DNA of 15,476 nt from Chloroflexota bacterium (GCA_024278725.1 JAJRSQ010000025.1:1-15476), one strand, 5' to 3'; positions 7,271 to 15,261 are shown, numbered from the stretch's first letter. Program-made: numbers and translations. Notes: generated by a model not told the origin, from the letters alone.

Positions 7271-8461
7271 TCAGCGCGAATACATCCCCCACAGCAATAT
7301 CGCCAGCCCCAGTACCGTCACCCCCAACGAAACCAGCCCCACCAGCAAACTGCCGCCCGTCAGCCACAAAAAGCCGCCCATCAGCGCGCCGAACACCCGC
7401 CCGACTCCCGCCACCGCCTGCACGCTCGCCATCATCGTGCTACGCGCAGTGGGCAGTACTTCGGTGAAAAGTGACAGCGCGGTCACGTAGGTGAATTCAA
7501 AACTGACGAACACCAGAAAAAGCCCCGTCAGCGCCAGCGGCAGGGTTGTGCTGATGACGGGCAGTAAACCATAGCTCAACGCCGACAGCACCGCCCCCCC
7601 GATGACCGCCGGACGCAAACCGATGCGGTCTGCCAGAAATGCGGTCACACTTTCGCCCGTCAATTCCGCCGCGCCGATGACCGAGGTCGCCATCCCCAGC
7701 GCAACAATGCCCAGCCCGAACCGCGATTCCAGCCAGATGCCATAGGTCACAAAAATACTGTCATTCGCCATACTGGAAAAAAACGCAAAGCCGAGCGCAC
7801 CCAGCGCCGGCATCGAAACCAGCACTTGCCCCCACGTGGCGCGATAATTCAGCAGCGGCGCATCGGCAGCGACTTTTTTTCGTCCGGGAATTGCCCATGC
7901 CGTGGCGACAAATGCCAGCACCCCGAACGCGCCCAACGCCCAAAACGGCGCGCGCCAATCCGTGCGGTCAACCAATATCGACAAAAGGGGAATGCCGATG
8001 ATGGCACTGCCCGCCCAACTGATTTCGGTGATGCCAATCGCCAATCCGCGCCGGTGGTAGGGGATGCGCAAGCCCAGATAGGCTTGCAGCGCGGGGTCGA
8101 AGATACTTTTGCCCAGACTCGCCAGCGCAATCCCAATCAGCACGGCGATGTAGACCGGCACAACCGCACCCAGCAACATCCCACCCGCCAGCAACGCCAT
8201 CCCCGCCAGCATCATGGTGCGGTATCCCCGCCGGTCGCCGAGAGGACCCATCATGCCGCCGAGTACATTCACCGCCTGCAAGCCGGCAATCATCACCGTG
8301 ATGGCTTGGAGAGGCACGCCCAGCCCCTTCGCCAGCACCGAGGCAAAGGGGTACGCAAAGCGGCGGGCGGTGTTGATGAACATCCGCCCGGTGGTGGTAA
8401 TGCCAATTTGCCACGGGATGGAGACGCGGTCGGGGTGGAATTGTTGGGGTTGAGGTGTCAT
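7271..8461 (-). CDS. Major facilitator superfamily transporter
   Basis: This is a 396-residue, highly hydrophobic protein with roughly 12 predicted membrane helices. It shows the family loop motif GPLGDRRGYR at 72-81 between helices 2 and 3, its echo in the second half (FLADRIGLRP, 275-284), and a charged central cytoplasmic loop (about 192-210). RRGLAIGITE at 137-146 and PTARSTMMAS at 337-346 are typical loop/helix starts of proton-coupled members. The ATG at 8461 begins a normal cytoplasmic N-terminus. The longer frame up to 8659 would read through the terminator and is rejected. The ribosome site is weak. The neighbour is phosphofructokinase, which hints at sugars or metabolites, but no motif fixes the substrate and a drug exporter is equally possible. 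Confidence 0.9.
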   Translation of the reverse strand: MTPQPQQFHPDRVSIPWQIGITTTGRMFINTARRFAYPFASVLAKGLGVPLQAITVMIAGLQAVNVLGGMMGPLGDRRGYRTMMLAGMALLAGGMLLGAVVPVYIAVLIGIALASLGKSIFDPALQAYLGLRIPYHRRGLAIGITEISWAGSAIIGIPLLSILVDRTDWRAPFWALGAFGVLAFVATAWAIPGRKKVAADAPLLNYRATWGQVLVSMPALGALGFAFFSSMANDSIFVTYGIWLESRFGLGIVALGMATSVIGAAELTGESVTAFLADRIGLRPAVIGGAVLSALSYGLLPVISTTLPLALTGLFLVFVSFEFTYVTALSLFTEVLPTARSTMMASVQAVAGVGRVFGALMGGFLWLTGGSLLVGLVSLGVTVLGLAILLWGMYSR

Positions 8462-8480
8462 ATTCACTATCACAGTTTGA

Positions 8481-8524
8481 GGAAATAAAAATAGCCCTGC
8501 GCAAAAAAATGCACAAGGGCTATT
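8481..8524 (-). terminator. Rho-independent terminator of the pdh operon
   Basis: Read on the minus strand, AATAGCCCT (8524-8516) pairs perfectly with AGGGCTATT (8498-8490) around a 17-base loop. It is followed at once by the T-rich run TTTTATTTCC. It lies about 95 bases beyond the lpd stop and before the transporter start, so it should end the pdh transcript. Confidence 0.75.
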
Positions 8525-8551
8525 GTAATTTGAGTGGGCAATTAAAAGCAA
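8522..8551 (-). promoter_or_regulatory. Candidate promoter of the MFS transporter gene
   Basis: On the minus strand TTGCTT (8546-8551) and TACAAT (8522-8527) are 18 bases apart. The -10 box overlaps the first arm of the terminator, so the predicted start near 8515 falls inside the hairpin and the new transcript would not contain the full stem. This would let the transporter be expressed independently of the pdh operon. It is a pattern match only. Confidence 0.3.
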
Positions 8552-8618
8552 ATTCCGGCAAGGGGAAACAGTGGAGGTTGCATATTTAAAAAGGTGGCGT
8601 ATGTCGCTCCTGCAAACC

Positions 8619-9989
8619 CTACTTTTTCCGCAACAGATGCACCACCGTGCCGAGCGCATCTTCCGCCGCTTCCATCAACGGTTCGCCGATGCCGGGATGC
8701 AGGTGCAGCGTTTCCGCCACGTCGGTGAGCGTTGCGCCCATTTCCAGCGCCAGCGCCAACTCGCCAATCACCTCGGCGGCGCGGGGACCGACCACCGTCG
8801 CCCCCAACAGCACCCCGCTCTCTTTTTCGGCAACGATGGACACAGACCCTGTGCCGCCGTTCAACATCAACGCGCGTCCGTTCGCCGCCATCGGAAAATG
8901 TCCCGTTTGGACGCTGTATCCGGCGGTTTCCGCCTGCGCGGCGGTCAAACCCACCATGGCGATTTCCGGCTCCGTCCACACCATTTTCGTCACGGCTTGG
9001 GGCGCATATTCCGCAGGACGCTCGCCCAATTGCGCGGCGGCGACCTTCCCCATTTTCATCGCCTGCTCGGCAGTGGCGGCGAGTCCGGTCACGTCGCCCA
9101 CGGCGAAAACCGTGGGATTGACGGTGCGCATTCGGTTGTCCACCGGAATGAAACCGCCGTCATCCAAGCTGATGTTGACTGTCTGCAAATGCAAATCGGC
9201 GGTGTTGGGGATGATGCCATTCGACACCACCACACACGGCGCGTCGGCAACGGCGGCGGCGGGGTCGTCCACTCCGGCTTTGACGCTGATGCCGATTTTT
9301 TTCAGGTAACTTTTGAGGTGACGCTGCACCGAAACATCGAAATCGGTGAGCGCAAATTTTTCGTGCGGGATAATCAATTGTGTGGGCACACCCAATTTGC
9401 CGAAGAAGGTTGCCACTTCCACGGCGATATAATCCGCGCCCACCACCGCCACCGATGCGGGCAGTTCGGTGAGCCGGTACGCCGCCTGCGGGGTGAGCAC
9501 CCGCTCGCCATCGAAGGGGAGTCCCGCCAGCGGGGCGGGTTTCCCACCCACCGCGATGATGCACTGCTCGAAGATGAAACGTTTCGCGCCGTATTCCCCT
9601 TCCACGCGAATTTCCGTCGGCGATAAAAACCAGCCCTCACCTTTGACCACTTCGATGCCGTTGCCCTTCAAAAGCTGATTCACGCCCTTGACCAGTTTAT
9701 CCACCACCCCCTGGGCGAAGGCTTGCATTTGCGGCAAATCAAGCGAAACATCCGCTGCGATGACGCCCATTTCGGCGGAATTTTTGGCGCGCCAAAAGCG
9801 GTCGGCGGCGGTGAGCAACGCTTTCGACGGGATACAGCCCAGATTCAAACATACCCCGCCCACCGCATTCGGCTCAACAATGACCACTTCTTTTCCCAGT
9901 TGGGCGGCGCGAATGGCAGCCACATATCCGGCGGGACCTGCGCCCAGCACCACCACATCTACGCCCACAGCCATATCTCCGACAACCAT
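8619..9989 (-). CDS. lpd: Dihydrolipoamide dehydrogenase (E3) with atypical NAD domain
   Basis: This is a 456-residue flavoprotein that reoxidises the dihydrolipoyl group of E2. The FAD motif is normal (GAGPAG, 16-21), and the redox disulfide is C47/C52 in GGVCLNLGCIPSKAL. The C-terminal dyad H431/E436 (HPGIGE) and the second FAD motif AVGDVTG are present. The NAD domain is odd. Its fingerprint is GADYIA at 184-189 where E3 enzymes have GGGYIG. The acidic residue after the next strand is missing (QLIIPH), VGRxPNT has become SNGIIPNT, and the segment before it (about 233-255) is shorter than usual. The alanine ending recalls NADP-using glutathione reductase. It is the last gene of the pdh operon. 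The ATG shares one base with the E2 stop (TGATG), with GGAG eight bases upstream. Confidence 0.9.
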   Translation of the reverse strand: MVVGDMAVGVDVVVLGAGPAGYVAAIRAAQLGKEVVIVEPNAVGGVCLNLGCIPSKALLTAADRFWRAKNSAEMGVIAADVSLDLPQMQAFAQGVVDKLVKGVNQLLKGNGIEVVKGEGWFLSPTEIRVEGEYGAKRFIFEQCIIAVGGKPAPLAGLPFDGERVLTPQAAYRLTELPASVAVVGADYIAVEVATFFGKLGVPTQLIIPHEKFALTDFDVSVQRHLKSYLKKIGISVKAGVDDPAAAVADAPCVVVSNGIIPNTADLHLQTVNISLDDGGFIPVDNRMRTVNPTVFAVGDVTGLAATAEQAMKMGKVAAAQLGERPAEYAPQAVTKMVWTEPEIAMVGLTAAQAETAGYSVQTGHFPMAANGRALMLNGGTGSVSIVAEKESGVLLGATVVGPRAAEVIGELALALEMGATLTDVAETLHLHPGIGEPLMEAAEDALGTVVHLLRKK

Positions 9990-11341
9990 CAGCGCAACTC
10001 CAGCAGCAATGTGTCGGGATTGCCCAGCAATGCTTTCAGCCGTTCGGCGAATTGTTCACCCGCCGCGCCGTCAATTAAACGGTGGTCGAAACTGAGGGAA
10101 AGGGGCAGCACGGGGCGGATGACAATTTCGCCATTGATGGCAACCGGTTTTTCGATGATGCGCCCGACGCCCATAATCGCCACTTCGGGGGGGTTGATGA
10201 TGGGCGTGCCCATCCAGCCATTATAACTGCCGTAATTGGTGATGGAAAAGGTGCTGCCCGAAAGTTCATCGGGCGCGAGCCGCCGCCGTTCCGCCAGCAT
10301 ACGCAGGCGAGTCAGTTCGGAGGCAATTTCCAACAGCGTCATTTTGTCGGCATGTTTGATGACCGGCACGAGCAAACCATCTTTGGTGGCGGTTGCCACG
10401 CCGATATGGTAATATTTCCGCAGCGTGATTTTCTGGTTTTCCATGTCCAGCGAAGCGTTGAAATACGGAAATTCTTTCAGGGCGATGGTGGCGGCTTTGA
10501 TGAAAAAGGGCATAAACGTGAGCGACAAATTTCGCCGCTGCGCTTCCGGTTTGAGCGATTTACGCAGCTCGACCAATCGCCCCACTTCAATTTCGCGGAA
10601 GGTGCTGACCGCCGGCACGCGGAGGGAAACTTCCATCCGCTCGGCGATACGGCGGCGCAATCCGCGCAATGCCTCTTCTTCCACCGGCTCACCGGCAGCC
10701 ATTTCGGGGATGGCGATGCGCGCCGGCAAAGGTTCTTCGGCGGGCGGAGCAGTCGCGGGGGCGGGCGCGGGGAGGGTCGGCGCAGGGGCGGGCGCGGCGG
10801 GTTGCGGTTGCGCCGCAAATTGTTTCAGGTCGGAGAGCAGGATGCGCCCGGCGGGACCCGTGCCCGGCACCTGCGCCAAATTGATGCCCATTTCCAGCGC
10901 GAGTTTTCGCACGGCGGGCGCGGCGAGCACGCGGCGGGTCGGGTCTAAAATGCCGATTTGCACCGGCGCAGGGGCGAGCGCGGGTTTGGTTTTGCCGTTG
11001 CCGCCGGTCGGTTGGGGCGCTTCGGGCGCGGACATCACCGAGTGGCTCATCGCGTGCGCGGTGGGGGTGGCTTTTTCCGGCTCGGCGGGGGGCACTTTCG
11101 CGCCTTCTTCGGTGGCAATAATCACCAGCAGGTCGCCGACGTTTGCCATCACCCCCGGTTGCGCCACAATCTTTTGAATCGTTCCGGCAACCGGCGAGGG
11201 AATTCCCACCACCGCTTTATCGGTTTGGATTTCCAAAATTGTCTGGTCTTGCGTGACGGTATCGCCTTCTTTCACCAGCCAATCCAGAATTTCGGCTTCA
11301 AAAATTCCTTCGCCCACATCGGGCAATTTAAATTCAAACAT
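9989..11341 (-). CDS. pdhC: Dihydrolipoamide acetyltransferase, E2 of pyruvate dehydrogenase
   Basis: This 450-residue E2 forms the core of the complex and moves the acetyl group from its lipoyl arm to CoA. The order is: one lipoyl domain (1-80) with lipoylated K42 in TDKAV; a linker; the peripheral subunit-binding domain at about 133-175 (AAPAVRKLALEMG to GRILLSDL); a Pro/Ala-rich flexible linker (about 178-204); and the catalytic acyltransferase domain (about 220-450) with H420 and D424 in SFDHRLIDG. The single lipoyl domain matches Gram-positive and alpha-proteobacterial types. ATG 11341 has AGGGG seven bases upstream. The frame extends to 11437 only by translating the dispersed repeat, so that start is rejected. 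It overlaps lpd by one base. Confidence 0.96.
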   Translation of the reverse strand: MFEFKLPDVGEGIFEAEILDWLVKEGDTVTQDQTILEIQTDKAVVGIPSPVAGTIQKIVAQPGVMANVGDLLVIIATEEGAKVPPAEPEKATPTAHAMSHSVMSAPEAPQPTGGNGKTKPALAPAPVQIGILDPTRRVLAAPAVRKLALEMGINLAQVPGTGPAGRILLSDLKQFAAQPQPAAPAPAPTLPAPAPATAPPAEEPLPARIAIPEMAAGEPVEEEALRGLRRRIAERMEVSLRVPAVSTFREIEVGRLVELRKSLKPEAQRRNLSLTFMPFFIKAATIALKEFPYFNASLDMENQKITLRKYYHIGVATATKDGLLVPVIKHADKMTLLEIASELTRLRMLAERRRLAPDELSGSTFSITNYGSYNGWMGTPIINPPEVAIMGVGRIIEKPVAINGEIVIRPVLPLSLSFDHRLIDGAAGEQFAERLKALLGNPDTLLLELR

Positions 11342-11373
11342 ACTATTTCCCCTTGTTGAATTACAAATTGTAA

Positions 11374-11430
11374 GTAGGGGCGAATCTGTGTGTTCGCCCA
11401 TTTTGGGCAGACACATCGGTCTGCCCCTAC
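11374..11430. repeat. 57-bp double-hairpin dispersed repeat (GTAGGGGC...GCCCCTAC)
   Basis: Outer arms GTAGGGGC (11374-11381) and GCCCCTAC (11423-11430) enclose two tandem hairpins. GGGCGAA/TTCGCCC lies at 11378-11399, and GGGCAGAC/GTCTGCCC at 11405-11426. I recognise this as a short repeat common in intergenic regions of filamentous phototroph and related genomes. Its translation gives the familiar spurious peptide with GEHTDSP. It sits between the small membrane gene and pdhC, inside the operon, so its RNA hairpins could affect processing or relative expression of pdhC and lpd. Confidence 0.8.
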
Positions 11431-11445
11431 CCCGCAAATGATGTT

Positions 11446-11640
11446 CTATTTCGCGCGGGAACGCAATCGGGACAATGGCAGAACAATACCGAGTACGAGC
11501 GCCAGGCTGAACGCCGTTTCCCAGTCGATGATACCCGTCCCGTGTACGACCAAACTATACCCATACGTCACCGCGGCGGTCACCCCAAACGTGACTAAAA
11601 TCGTGAGCGCAACATCAAGCAAAAATTGTCGCGTGTTCAT
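11446..11640 (-). CDS. Small two-helix membrane protein in the pdh operon
   Basis: This is a 64-residue protein I do not recognise. It has two hydrophobic stretches, about 7-31 (LLDVALTILVTFGVTAAVTY) and about 42-56 (AFSLALVLGIVLPL), joined by a short polar loop (HGTGIIDWET). It ends in a basic tail (SRLRSRAK), which predicts a helical hairpin with both ends in the cytoplasm. AGGGGG lies eight bases before the ATG, as strong as those of the enzyme genes, and the base composition matches. It lies between pdhB and pdhC in the same direction with 71-base and 104-base gaps. Such a gene is not part of textbook pdh operons. A membrane anchor for the complex is conceivable but speculative. Confidence 0.72.
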   Translation of the reverse strand: MNTRQFLLDVALTILVTFGVTAAVTYGYSLVVHGTGIIDWETAFSLALVLGIVLPLSRLRSRAK

Positions 11641-11711
11641 TTTTCATTCCCCCTGTCCGCTTTTATCTGCTCCGCGTCAAAGCGAATATCTCCCTCAAAC
11701 AACCCATCAAT

Positions 11712-12692
11712 TTACGGCTCCAGCGTGGTTTCAATTGCCGCCGCAATCCGGTCAAGCGACGGCAGAATATCGTCCTCCATCACGGTGAACGGGTACGGTC
11801 CATCGGGAGAAGTGACGCGCAAAACGGGCTTGTACAGCGAATAGAGCGCCTGCTCGTTGATGACGGCGATGACCTCCGCCGCCACGCCGCCCGCGCGGGG
11901 ACCTTCCTGCACCACAATGGCGCGTCCCGTTTTGGAGACGGAATTGACGATAGCTTCTTCGTCCAACGGGGCGATGGTGCGCAGGTCAAGCACTTCCACC
12001 GACGCGCCCAGCTTTTGCTCCACCATTTCGGCGGCTTTTACGGAGGCTTGCACCATTGCGCCATAGGCAATCACCGAAATGTCCGAGCCCTCGCGGGCGA
12101 TGGCGGCTTTGCCGATGGGGACGGTGTAATGCTCGGCGGGCACTTCCTGCCGGAAAGAACGATAGAGTTTCATATGCTCCAGAAAGAGCACGGGGTCGGG
12201 GTCTTCAATGGCGGCGATGAGCAGTCCTTTCGCATCGTAGGGGGTCGCGGGGATGACCACTTTCAGCCCCTGCGCCTGCATGTAGAGCGCCTCGACGCTG
12301 TCGGCGTGCAGTTCCGGTGTGCGGACACCGCCGCCAAAGGGGGCGCGAATGACCATCGCCATATCAATGGTGCCGCCGGAACGAAAATGCAACCGCGCTG
12401 CCTGCGCCACAATTTGGTGAAAAGCAAGATAGGTGAATCCGGCGAATTGAATTTCCGGCACGGGGCGCAGCCCATAGGTCGCCATCCCCACGGCGGAACC
12501 GATGATAGCCGATTCGGCGAGCGGGGTGTCGAAAACGCGCTCCTCCCCGAATTTCGCCTGAAGCCCGTCGGTGACCCGGAAGACCCCGCCGTTCTTCCCG
12601 ACATCTTCGCCAAAAATCAACACGTTGGGGTCTTGCGCCAGTTTCAAATCCAGCGCGTTGTTTATCGCTTTGACCATTGTCCATTTTGGCAT
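11712..12692 (-). CDS. pdhB: Pyruvate dehydrogenase E1 component, beta subunit
   Basis: This is a 326-residue, full-length transketolase-like beta subunit that pairs with E1 alpha to decarboxylate pyruvate using thiamine diphosphate. FGEDVGKNGGVFRVT at 27-41, FDTPLAE with cofactor-activating E60, and PFGGGVRTPELHADS with H129 (matching the catalytic histidine of the Bacillus enzyme) are all present. LEHMKLYRSFRQEVP at 171-185 closely recalls Bacillus PdhB, which favours pyruvate over branched-chain oxo-acids. The start is fixed by GGGAG nine bases upstream. It begins three bases after the pdhA stop, so the two subunits should be made together. Confidence 0.96.
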   Translation of the reverse strand: MPKWTMVKAINNALDLKLAQDPNVLIFGEDVGKNGGVFRVTDGLQAKFGEERVFDTPLAESAIIGSAVGMATYGLRPVPEIQFAGFTYLAFHQIVAQAARLHFRSGGTIDMAMVIRAPFGGGVRTPELHADSVEALYMQAQGLKVVIPATPYDAKGLLIAAIEDPDPVLFLEHMKLYRSFRQEVPAEHYTVPIGKAAIAREGSDISVIAYGAMVQASVKAAEMVEQKLGASVEVLDLRTIAPLDEEAIVNSVSKTGRAIVVQEGPRAGGVAAEVIAVINEQALYSLYKPVLRVTSPDGPYPFTVMEDDILPSLDRIAAAIETTLEP

Positions 12693-12695
12693 AAT

Positions 12696-13760
12696 TTACT
12701 GCTCCCTGTTTAAAGCTCGAATTAATTCATCGCGTTGACGTGCCAGTTGCGGCGGCGTGTCGTTATAAACCAAATCGAAATATTTCTCAACGCGCTGGGC
12801 GGGGCGTTCCGCCTCGTATCGCTCCACGGCAATCTGCAATTCCGCCCGTACTTCGGCTTCGATGTCCGCGGCTTTGGCGTCGTCCAGCAGTCCCAACGTG
12901 CGCAAATATGAGGTATAACGGGTGATGGGGTCTTTCGGCTTCCATTCCGCCAGTTCATCGGAGGGGCGGTATTTGGTGGGGTCGTCGGCGGTGGTATGCG
13001 CGCCCATACGGTAGGTGATAACCTCGATGATGGAGGGACCTTCCCCGTTTCGCGCCCGTTCCAGACACTGTTCAACGGCGCTGTAAACGGCAAAAACGTC
13101 ATTGCCGTCCACCACGTAGCCGGGCATCCCGAAGGCGGGTCCCCGGTGAGCGATGTATTCGGCGGCGGTCTGCTTTTCACGCGGGACGGAGATTGCCCAA
13201 CCGTTGTTCTGCACCACCGTCACCAGCGGCGCTTTGAAGGTTCCGGCAAAGTTCAGGGCTTCGTTGAAGTCCCCTTCGGAGGTTGCGCCGTCGCCAATCA
13301 CGGCGACCACGGCGTTCCGTTCTTTTTTGTACTGCATCGCCATCGCAATGCCGACGGCGTGCGGCATCTGGCTCGCCAGCACCACTTGGATGGGCATCAC
13401 TTTTGTGGCGGGGCTATAGCTGATGGGAATATAGCCGCCCCACTGCTCCATCAGTGTGACCATCGGAATGCCGCGCATGAAAAACGAAATCGCTTCCCGG
13501 TAGCCGCCGACCAGCCAATCGCCATCTTGCATGGGCGCAGCCAAACCGACGCTGGCGGCTTCCTGCCCGTTGAGTGGCGCGAATGTGCCCATCCGCCCCT
13601 GGCGCTGTAACGCCACCATCCGGTTTGAAAATATGCGCCCCAACACCATCCAACGATAGAACTCCAGCAGTTGCTCCGGCGGCAATTCCGGCGGATCGCC
13701 GACCAACTTACCGTCAGGGGTAAGAATTTGTGTAATACTGGTAGGTAACGAGAAAGTCAT
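12696..13760 (-). CDS. pdhA: Pyruvate dehydrogenase E1 component, alpha subunit
   Basis: This is a 354-residue alpha subunit, first gene of the operon. The thiamine diphosphate motif runs from GDG at 156-158 to NN at 185-186 (GDGATSEGDFNEALN then VVQNNGWAIS). GYREAISFF at 86-94 and YRMGAHTTADDPTKYR at 250-265 (the conserved loop with H255) complete the active-site signature. NRQG-like ALQRQGRMGTFAPLNGQEA near residue 50-68 is typical of the pyruvate-specific type. Branched-chain oxo-acid dehydrogenase is the alternative, but both E1 subunits look closer to Bacillus PdhA/PdhB. A strong ribosome site GAGGAGGT lies 12 bases before the ATG, a slightly long spacing. No convincing promoter was found upstream. 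Confidence 0.95.
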   Translation of the reverse strand: MTFSLPTSITQILTPDGKLVGDPPELPPEQLLEFYRWMVLGRIFSNRMVALQRQGRMGTFAPLNGQEAASVGLAAPMQDGDWLVGGYREAISFFMRGIPMVTLMEQWGGYIPISYSPATKVMPIQVVLASQMPHAVGIAMAMQYKKERNAVVAVIGDGATSEGDFNEALNFAGTFKAPLVTVVQNNGWAISVPREKQTAAEYIAHRGPAFGMPGYVVDGNDVFAVYSAVEQCLERARNGEGPSIIEVITYRMGAHTTADDPTKYRPSDELAEWKPKDPITRYTSYLRTLGLLDDAKAADIEAEVRAELQIAVERYEAERPAQRVEKYFDLVYNDTPPQLARQRDELIRALNREQ

Positions 13761-14046
13761 GGGTTGTAAATTACCTCCTCAATCCACATTGATTATCCCA
13801 AAATAACCGGGGATTATTTAATTTTGACACATACAGAATTGTGCGACGGGATTACATCATTGAAATCCCTGTTGCATTGAAATAGTCTATGATGACAGGG
13901 TAATGAAAGAGTACAACAAAAAAAGTTTTTCGTCAAAAATGCACAAGAGGAAATTACATTCTTTATCTATAGTGCATAAAGAATGTGAAGGATGGTACGG
14001 GGGAATTCAGGCGAAAAACGGGGCTGCGCGAGTAAATTGTCGTCAA
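13761..14046. other. 286-bp AT-rich intergenic region upstream of pdhA
   Basis: This stretch lies between the CpaE-like stop and the pdhA start, and it should hold the pdh promoter and the end of the CpaE-like transcript. On the minus strand TTGACG and TACTCT, 17 bases apart around 13913-13940, form a weak promoter candidate. CATTGAAAT occurs twice (13858-13866 and 13875-13883), 17 bases apart. A perfect AT-rich hairpin is listed separately. A 64-codon plus-strand frame begins at 13903 but has no family likeness and runs into the end of the neighbouring gene, so I leave it out. Confidence 0.6.
13956..13986. repeat. Perfect 11-bp inverted repeat
   Basis: ACATTCTTTAT (13956-13966) and ATAAAGAATGT (13976-13986) are exact inverted copies with a nine-base loop. 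It lies about 60 bases beyond the CpaE-like stop. The stem is AT-rich and no long T run follows it on either strand, so it is not a standard terminator. It may be a protein-binding palindrome for the pdh promoter region or a weak transcript end. Confidence 0.55.
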
Positions 14047-15261
14047 TTAATGGCGCGTTTTGGAGGCGGTATAAAAATGTCGCAGCAAAGGGGATAACGG
14101 CTTGGGAAGGTTTTTCTTCAAATCATCGGGGCTGAAAGTGTACGCCATTTTGACCATCGCCCGGGTGATGGGATGTTCCGGCGTGGTGTACACAATCGGT
14201 TTGCCGGTGTTGATGGCTTGCGCCGTGACGCTCCCGCTGGCGGGAATAATGCCGACGAGTTTTTTGCCCAACGCCGCTTCAATCTCCTCCGGCGAAATGC
14301 CGCCTTTCGGAAAGGTGTTGTTCAGCACCAAATGCACCAAATCCGGCGCATAATCAAGCTCTTCCATGATTTTCAGGCTGTCGGTGGCGGCTTTCAGCGA
14401 CCCCAATTCCGGCGTGACCACCAGTAAAATATGGGTGCTTTGGTCGAATGCGCTCAGCACAATATCGTCCAGCACTGCGCCGGTGTCCACCACGGTGAAG
14501 GGATATTCCACCCGCAAATACGGCAGCACCTGTTGAACCACCGCCGGCGAAACCAGTTCCGCTTCGGCGGCGGTCATCGGGGCGGGCAATACTGCCACTT
14601 GCGACGGGTGGGAGTGCAAAGCCTTCTCAATCAAGTCAATGTCAATTTCATCGGTGATGGTTTCCGCCAGCTCAACGATGGTATTGTGCGGTTTGGTGTT
14701 GAGCATCAGCGCGCAGTGCCCATTTTGGAGGGATAAATCCACCAGCGGCACTTTCACCTGCCAAATCATCGCCAGCGCGGTCGCCAGATTCACGGCGACG
14801 GTACTGCGCCCCACCCCGCCGCGCAAACTGAACACGGTGAATACCCTGCCGTCCGCCTGCGGTTTGACGCCACTGCTAATATTCGCGCGCGCCAGCAGTG
14901 CCCGAATGCGCAGCAACAGCTCGGTACTGCTGACCGGCTTGGTCAAATAATCGTCCACGCCCGCCTCAAAACCGGCGACTTTCTGCGCCATATCGTGCTG
15001 GGCGGTCAGCATAATGATGGGGAGATATTTCAACGAGGGGTCATGCTTGATGTGTTTGACCAATTCATGCCCGCTCATACCGGGCATATTGAGGTCGGAA
15101 ATCATCAGCGCAGGGCGGTGGGTCGGATTGCGAAGCCATTTCAGCGCATCAAACGGGTCATTTTTGGTAATGACCTCGTATCCTTCTTTGCGTAGCAGGA
15201 TACTCATCATCTTTGTCGAGGTTGGGTTATCATCCACAACCAAAATCAGTTGCTTTGCCAT
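14047..15261 (-). CDS. Receiver domain fused to CpaE/MinD-like ATPase
   Basis: This is a 404-residue protein. Residues 1-125 are a receiver domain with D10-D11, phosphoacceptor D56 (ISDLNMPGMSG), T86 and K108. Residues of about 138-380 are a ParA/MinD-type ATPase of the CpaE/TadZ branch, which places pilus-secretion or surface machinery at cell poles. A Walker A' aspartate is D175 (VPLVDLSLQNG) and the Walker B aspartate is D259 (FTVVDTG). The deviant P-loop reads LRGGVGRST (146-154). Arginines R147 and R152 replace both the signature lysine and the P-loop lysine, so ATP hydrolysis is doubtful. The ribosome site is GGGG-rich just upstream. A paralogue lies 39 bases upstream in the same direction. 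No pilus genes are visible in the window, so the Tad link is by family only. Confidence 0.88.
   Translation of the reverse strand: MAKQLILVVDDNPTSTKMMSILLRKEGYEVITKNDPFDALKWLRNPTHRPALMISDLNMPGMSGHELVKHIKHDPSLKYLPIIMLTAQHDMAQKVAGFEAGVDDYLTKPVSSTELLLRIRALLARANISSGVKPQADGRVFTVFSLRGGVGRSTVAVNLATALAMIWQVKVPLVDLSLQNGHCALMLNTKPHNTIVELAETITDEIDIDLIEKALHSHPSQVAVLPAPMTAAEAELVSPAVVQQVLPYLRVEYPFTVVDTGAVLDDIVLSAFDQSTHILLVVTPELGSLKAATDSLKIMEELDYAPDLVHLVLNNTFPKGGISPEEIEAALGKKLVGIIPASGSVTAQAINTGKPIVYTTPEHPITRAMVKMAYTFSPDDLKKNLPKPLSPLLRHFYTASKTRH

Noticed and set aside
8462..8659. N-terminal extension of the transporter
   Set aside because: It would read through the terminator and into the lpd end, and it adds cysteine-rich sequence foreign to the family.
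8571..9626. Plus-strand open frame (351 codons)
   Set aside because: It is antisense to lpd and has no recognisable domain.
8619..9989. Lpd as a mercuric or glutathione reductase
   Set aside because: There is no mercury-binding C-terminal cysteine pair. The redox box, operon position after E2 and one-base overlap with pdhC support E3, despite the glutathione-reductase-like fingerprint.
11342..11437. N-terminal extension of E2
   Set aside because: The extra residues come from the double-hairpin repeat. The lipoyl domain starts right at ATG 11341, which has a strong ribosome site.
13903..14097. 64-codon plus-strand frame upstream of pdhA
   Set aside because: It has a poorly spaced ribosome site and no family likeness, overlaps the end of the CpaE-like gene and contains the hairpin at 13956-13986.
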